From: a bacterium
Lineage (GTDB): Bacteria; Spirochaetota; Spirochaetia; JABEVK01
DNA length: 9,739 nucleotides
Assembly (NCBI GenBank): GCA_021782055.1
Contig: JAJXVP010000093.1
Span: 1 to 9,739, forward strand
Reading direction: 5' to 3'
This document shows, one piece after another, positions 6,485 through 9,739 of the stretch. The notes beneath the pieces were generated by a model. It had not been told where the DNA came from and ran no database searches. It saw only the letters and a list, made by a program, of their open reading frames with translations. The position numbers and the translations under genes were made by a program. The first letter of the stretch is position 1; each line of letters opens with the position of its first letter.

Positions 6485-7542
6485 ATTGTCTCTTTTAGTT
6501 CCAAGGTCACCTCGAGGTTAAGCCGCACCAACTCGCCCATCGACCGGCAGCCACGAAAGTCATCGTTCTTATGAAAGTGGGCCAACCCTGCCGCCAACTG
6601 GGCCGTTTTTTCGGGGTTCGAGAACTCGCCGTGTTCCATGACGTCAAGCAGGTCGTTAATACGCCCCCAGTCCCCTTTGGCGCGGCGAGCCATCAGCGTA
6701 CGTTCCTCGATCTGGTACTGCCTGATCGTATCCAGCGTAAGAATCTCCCAAACAACATCGACGATGGGTTTATTTTCTTTGTGGAACTGCGGCAAATACA
6801 CCCGAATGTCGCCTTCGTAGCTCTGTTGGTCAAAGTCGATGGCCCGAACCCGGTACTGCTCCTCGTCAAAATCCATAGTCACGTCCATGACGTAGTTGTA
6901 GGACCGCATATCGCCCAACAAGCGCACAAAACAGCGCTCATTGAACTTGACGAATTCTTTGGCGATACGGGCCCGGTTAATGCCCGGCCGCTGAAAGTAG
7001 TCTTGCAAGAACACATCGCCAGGCAAACCTACGATGTGTTCCTCGACGAGGGTCGAGCCCTGCACCAAAAAGTTGATGTTGTTAGGGCTTAAAAGGTGCT
7101 CGAGCTCGAGCCCCGCAACCCGGCTGGCGTCGGCCTTCTTGATATAAAAGTAATCGTGGTTGTCGTTGTATTGGTTGACGACCTTGATGCGGAACGGTTG
7201 AGAGTTGGCAAAATGGCAAAAATCGATACGTTCGACAAACAAGTGGCGCACAGCACTCATGTCGCCCGCCATCTTGAGCAGGCAGTACAGGCGCTTGAGG
7301 TTGTCTTCAAGCTCTTCGCGCACCGGCGGCGGGTAGATTAACAGCTCCCACAGTGAGTCGCCGCCTTGATGATCCTCAAGGGCCACGGCCTCACTCCACG
7401 ACAGCAGGTCTTCGTAGCGCAGACGAAAGTCCTGCTCGCGCTCGTAGTCCTTGAGGTACAAGTGAAAACGTGGCGACACAGAAAAGGCCGGCTTTTTTCG
7501 AGAAATACGGACTTCGCCAGGGTTTTCGGAGCGAGGAGGCAT
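6481..7542 (-). CDS. Unrecognised protein with kinase-like-fold motifs
   Basis: A 353-residue cytoplasmic protein (no signal peptide or membrane segment) that I cannot assign by name. Motifs in the right order suggest a kinase or aminoglycoside-phosphotransferase-like fold. YFYIKKADASR (131-141) resembles a beta-3 strand with its lysine. GLELEHLL (144-151) could supply the alpha-C glutamate, and LVEEHIVGLPGD (165-176) resembles a hinge. The catalytic-loop-like GDMRSYNYVMD (210-220) has Asn216 five residues after Asp211, as in HGDxxxxN. AIDFDQ (234-239) looks like the metal-binding Asp position. This is pattern reading, not a database result. The ATG at 7542 is fixed by an in-frame TAG four codons upstream and has no Shine-Dalgarno. 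The gene is convergent with the receiver gene and divergent from lysA. Confidence 0.8.
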   Translation of the reverse strand: MPPRSENPGEVRISRKKPAFSVSPRFHLYLKDYEREQDFRLRYEDLLSWSEAVALEDHQGGDSLWELLIYPPPVREELEDNLKRLYCLLKMAGDMSAVRHLFVERIDFCHFANSQPFRIKVVNQYNDNHDYFYIKKADASRVAGLELEHLLSPNNINFLVQGSTLVEEHIVGLPGDVFLQDYFQRPGINRARIAKEFVKFNERCFVRLLGDMRSYNYVMDVTMDFDEEQYRVRAIDFDQQSYEGDIRVYLPQFHKENKPIVDVVWEILTLDTIRQYQIEERTLMARRAKGDWGRINDLLDVMEHGEFSNPEKTAQLAAGLAHFHKNDDFRGCRSMGELVRLNLEVTLELKETI

Positions 7543-7578
7543 AGTTTCATTCTAGATTGCCGCCGAGTCCCCGATCAA
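7543..7578 (-). promoter_or_regulatory. Possible leaderless promoter of the kinase-like gene
   Basis: On the minus strand TTGATC (7578-7573) is followed by an 18-nt spacer and TAGAAT (7554-7549, 5 of 6 consensus bases). Only six bases (GAAACT) separate it from the ATG at 7542, so the transcript would begin at the start codon. This agrees with the missing ribosome site. Confidence 0.4.
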
Positions 7579-7604
7579 GCCTTTTCTTAGCCTTGGGCTT
7601 TTGA

Positions 7605-7634
7605 TTGACGCCCCGCCAAAGAAAAGACTATTTT
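7605..7634 (+). promoter_or_regulatory. Probable lysA operon promoter
   Basis: TTGACG (7605-7610, 5 of 6 bases) and TATTTT (7629-7634, 4 of 6) are separated by 18 nt. Transcription would start near 7641, just before the GAGGAA ribosome site that serves the lysA ATG at 7652. The gap 7543-7651 thus appears to hold two divergent promoters. No riboswitch-like structure for lysine fits in this short leader. Confidence 0.45.
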
Positions 7635-7651
7635 GAGGCTCTGAGGAACCC

Positions 7652-8914
7652 ATGACTGAAAAAACTCTCCCCTTCAGCCGCGACGAGCTGGAAACCCTTG
7701 CCCAACAGGTACCGACGCCGTTCCATATCTACGACGAGGCCGCTCTTCGCCGAAATGCAAAGTCCTTTGCCCAGGCTTTTTCTTGGGTACCGGGCGGCTT
7801 TCGCAATCATTTTGCGGTCAAAGCCCTGCCCAACCCGCATATTCTTAAGCTACTTCATGAAGAGGGAATGGGCGCTGACTGTAGCTCGATGGCCGAGCTT
7901 TTGCTCTGCCAAGCCGCAGGAATTCCCGGGGATCACATCGTGTTTACCTCGAACGATACCCCTGCCGAAGAGTTCCGCAAAGCCGACGAGCTGGGAGCTC
8001 TGATCAACCTTGACGACCTTAGCCATGTTCGCTATCTGTACGAGGCCTTGGGAGGGCGCCTGCCTGAACGCCTAAGCTTTCGCTACAATCCAGGCCCCCT
8101 CAAAGAGGGCAATGCCATTATCGGTAAACCCGAAGAGGCAAAGTACGGTCTGACGCGGCCCCAACTGTTCGAAGCCTACCAAGAAGCCCAGAAGCTGGGA
8201 GCCAAGACCTTCTGCCTGCACACCATGGTTGCCTCGAACGAGCTCAACCCTGATTACTTTGTCGAAACCGCTCGCTTATTGTTTGAGCTGGCCGGTGAAA
8301 TCCGCCAGCGCACCGGCATCAAGCTTGCTGAGGTCAACCTCGGTGGTGGTATCGGTATTCCGTACCGCCCCAGTCAGACGGCTGTCGACCTTGCCTATGT
8401 GGGCAGCAAGATTCACACTGCCTACCAGGAACTGATTGAAAAGAACGACCTCGCCCCTTTGCGGGTGGTCATGGAATGTGGGCGGGTCGTCACCGGGCCC
8501 TACGGTTGGCTGGTAACCCGAGTGCTCCATAAAAAAGCGATTTACAAGGATTATGTCGGGCTTGACGCCTGCATGGCTAACCTGATGCGGCCGGGTATGT
8601 ATGGTGCCTACCACCACATTTCGGTACCTGGCAAAGAAAACGCCCCCCGCAAAGTCTACGATGTTACGGGCTCGCTGTGCGAAAACAACGACAAGTTTGC
8701 TATTGACCGCGAAATTCCCGACCCAGCCATTGGTGACCTTGTCGTCATCCACGATACAGGGGCCCACGGGCATGCCATGGGTTTCAACTACAACGGCAAA
8801 CTTCGCAGTGCTGAGGTGCTTTGGTCAGGCCCTGGCCGCTGGAAGGTAATCCGCCGAGCCGAAACCTACTCCGACTTGTTCGCCACCCTCGATTTTCCTG
8901 GGTTGAAGCCTTAA
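7652..8914 (+). CDS. lysA: Diaminopimelate decarboxylase
   Basis: A 420-residue fold-type III (alanine-racemase-like) PLP enzyme that converts meso-diaminopimelate to L-lysine and CO2. Lys57 in FAVKALPNP is the expected Schiff-base lysine. GADCSSMAELLL (74-85), VNLGGGIGIPY (228-238, phosphate-binding glycine loop) and ECGRVVTGPYG (275-285) follow in family order. The C-terminal domain has CENND (343-347), supplying the active-site Cys across the dimer, then IHDTGAHGHAMGFNYNGKLRSAEVL-type sequence with Tyr380. The stretch LHTMVASNEL (189-198) replaces the usual HIGS motif, which marks the subfamily of LysA proteins with SLCENNDKFAIDR. Paralogues such as ornithine/arginine or carboxynorspermidine decarboxylase are less likely given these motifs. 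The ATG follows GAGGAA. rsmI starts 4 nt after its stop. Confidence 0.88.
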   Translation: MTEKTLPFSRDELETLAQQVPTPFHIYDEAALRRNAKSFAQAFSWVPGGFRNHFAVKALPNPHILKLLHEEGMGADCSSMAELLLCQAAGIPGDHIVFTSNDTPAEEFRKADELGALINLDDLSHVRYLYEALGGRLPERLSFRYNPGPLKEGNAIIGKPEEAKYGLTRPQLFEAYQEAQKLGAKTFCLHTMVASNELNPDYFVETARLLFELAGEIRQRTGIKLAEVNLGGGIGIPYRPSQTAVDLAYVGSKIHTAYQELIEKNDLAPLRVVMECGRVVTGPYGWLVTRVLHKKAIYKDYVGLDACMANLMRPGMYGAYHHISVPGKENAPRKVYDVTGSLCENNDKFAIDREIPDPAIGDLVVIHDTGAHGHAMGFNYNGKLRSAEVLWSGPGRWKVIRRAETYSDLFATLDFPGLKP

Positions 8915-8918
8915 GCGC

Positions 8919-9617
8919 ATGCCGCTCTACATTATTGCCACACCTATCGGTAACCTTGGCGACATAACACTCCGTGCCCTGCAAACCCTGCGGGACGCCG
9001 ATGTTATTGCCGCCGAAGACACCCGGCAAACCCTCAAGCTTTTGAATGCCCACGGCATTGTTAAGCATTTGATTTCGTGCCGAGCCGCCAACGAGGCCGA
9101 AAGTGCCCGAGGTATTGTTAAGCTGTTGAGTGAAGACAAGACCGTCGCTTACTGTACCGATGCCGGTACCCCGGGGTTGAGCGACCCTGGGTCGGTGCTC
9201 GTCCATACCGTCCGTGAAGCCGGTTACCCGGTGATCCCCCTCCCCGGCCCTAGTGCCTTTGCGACCTTGTTGAGTGTGGCCGGGTTTGGGGGCCGTACGG
9301 TTACCTTTGATGGCTTTCCTTCGCCCAAAGCGGGCCGCCGTAAAAAGCGGCTTGAAGAGCTCCTGGCGCGAGGCGAAGCCTTTGTGGTCTATGAGTCACC
9401 GTTCCGCGTGGTCAAGCTTTTGGCAGACTTGGCGACCCTTGAACCCTCGCGTCCCGTCGTTGTCGGCCGCGAAATGACCAAAGCTCATGAAGAATTCCTC
9501 TCGGGCACCTGTGAAAGTGTCTTGCAAGAGCTGAAAGACCGGCCTATACTAAAAGGGGAGTTTGCTGTCTTGGTCGCTTCGGCACATTTTACCGAAGAAG
9601 ACCGCGAGGAAAGTTAA
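8919..9617 (+). CDS. rsmI: 16S rRNA (cytidine(1402)-2'-O)-methyltransferase
   Basis: A 232-residue SAM-dependent methyltransferase of the tetrapyrrole-methylase fold. It places the 2'-O-methyl group on C1402 in the ribosomal decoding centre. Signatures in order are ATPIGNLGDITLRAL (7-21), EDTR (33-36), DAGTPGLSDPG (81-91), PLPGPSA (107-113), FDGFPSP (130-136), YESPFR (158-163) and GREMTKAHEEFLSG (183-196). The protein is shorter than the 286 residues of the E. coli enzyme; it ends after the catalytic fold (KGEFAVLV, 212-219) and lacks the usual C-terminal extension. Only 4 nt separate it from lysA and no clear ribosome site precedes the ATG, so translation is probably coupled to lysA. Its TAA stop lies within the -35 region of the following promoter. 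Confidence 0.93.
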   Translation: MPLYIIATPIGNLGDITLRALQTLRDADVIAAEDTRQTLKLLNAHGIVKHLISCRAANEAESARGIVKLLSEDKTVAYCTDAGTPGLSDPGSVLVHTVREAGYPVIPLPGPSAFATLLSVAGFGGRTVTFDGFPSPKAGRRKKRLEELLARGEAFVVYESPFRVVKLLADLATLEPSRPVVVGREMTKAHEEFLSGTCESVLQELKDRPILKGEFAVLVASAHFTEEDREES

Positions 9618-9642
9618 GGTTCCCCGGTAAAAGTGCCGATAA
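9615..9642 (+). promoter_or_regulatory. Sigma-28 (FliA-type) promoter of the flgM-like gene
   Basis: GCCGATAA (9635-9642) matches the sigma-28 -10 consensus exactly. TAAGGTTC (9615-9622) matches 6 of 8 bases of the -35 consensus TAAAGTTT. The spacer is 12 nt, one longer than the usual 11. Transcription would start near 9649, immediately before the AGGTG ribosome site (9651-9655). The element is intergenic and directly precedes the FlgM-like gene. Confidence 0.65.
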
Positions 9643-9662
9643 GGTGAACGAGGTGATTGGCC

Positions 9663-9739
9663 ATGATGATTGACCGCATGGGTCCTGTGGAACCCGTCAA
9701 AAATCTCAATAAGACAGACTCGCCTAAAAAGGCGTCGGA
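9663..9739 (+). CDS. flgM: FlgM-like anti-sigma-28 factor, N-terminus only
   Basis: Only 25 codons lie within the window (ATG at 9663, or the adjacent ATG at 9666); the gene continues beyond the right edge. The visible start, MMIDRMGPVEPVKNLNKTD, resembles the beginning of enterobacterial FlgM (M-S-IDR-x-x-P-L-x-PV), a small cytoplasmic protein that binds and inhibits the flagellar sigma factor FliA until hook completion. An AGGTG ribosome site lies 7 nt upstream, and an exact sigma-28 -10 box precedes it, as expected for autoregulated flgM. The sigma-binding C-terminal half is not visible, so the name rests on a short N-terminal match plus the promoter. An unrelated small flagellar or conserved protein remains possible. 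Confidence 0.6.
   Translation, partial: MMIDRMGPVEPVKNLNKTDSPKKAS

Noticed and set aside
7585..7605. AGCC-TTG-GGCT stem followed by TTTTG as a terminator
   Set aside because: The stem is only 4 bp and lies between two divergent genes, so there is no transcript for it to end.
8276..8773. 165-codon minus-strand frame inside lysA
   Set aside because: It is opposite a clearly coding gene, shows no recognisable motif, and similar antisense frames occur across all the GC-rich genes here.

Overview
The window (about 9.7 kb, moderately GC-rich) looks like ordinary chromosome from a motile bacterium, most likely a spirochaete. That assignment is inferred from a PilZ protein beside a DUF4139 protein and from an rsmI/flgM-like pair with a sigma-28-type promoter; no rRNA or other decisive marker is present. 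There is no transposase, integrase, CRISPR array, tRNA or phage gene. Eleven protein-coding genes are supported, two of them cut by the window ends.

Layout. Positions 1-1893, minus strand: a PilZ-domain gene followed 19 nt later by a secreted DUF4139 gene that runs off the left edge. Positions 2002-3012, plus strand: a complete LacI-type repressor gene that has no ATG, GTG or TTG start. The reading frame, the ribosome site and the family alignment all point to an ATC start codon. Its stop overlaps the stop of the next, convergent gene. Positions 3009-5955, minus strand: a tight fabD-fabG-fabF operon for type II fatty acid synthesis (12 and 13 nt gaps), lacking acpP and fabH. Positions 6092-6463, plus strand: a stand-alone receiver protein. 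Positions 6481-7542, minus strand: an unrecognised 353-residue protein with motifs suggesting a kinase-like fold. Positions 7652-9739, plus strand: lysA (diaminopimelate decarboxylase), rsmI (16S rRNA methyltransferase) and the first 25 codons of a FlgM-like anti-sigma factor.

The clearest regulatory signal is an exact GCCGATAA sigma-28 -10 element in front of the FlgM-like gene. This fits the known enterobacterial arrangement in which flgM is transcribed by the sigma factor it inhibits. Other points worth checking are the kinase-like protein, a 21-bp in-phase tandem repeat that duplicates the stop codons of two convergent genes, and two minus-strand genes with a promoter -10 box 6-7 nt before an ATG that lacks a Shine-Dalgarno, suggesting leaderless mRNAs. 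I found no multi-gene system that is clearly novel; the novelty is at the level of single genes and initiation signals.
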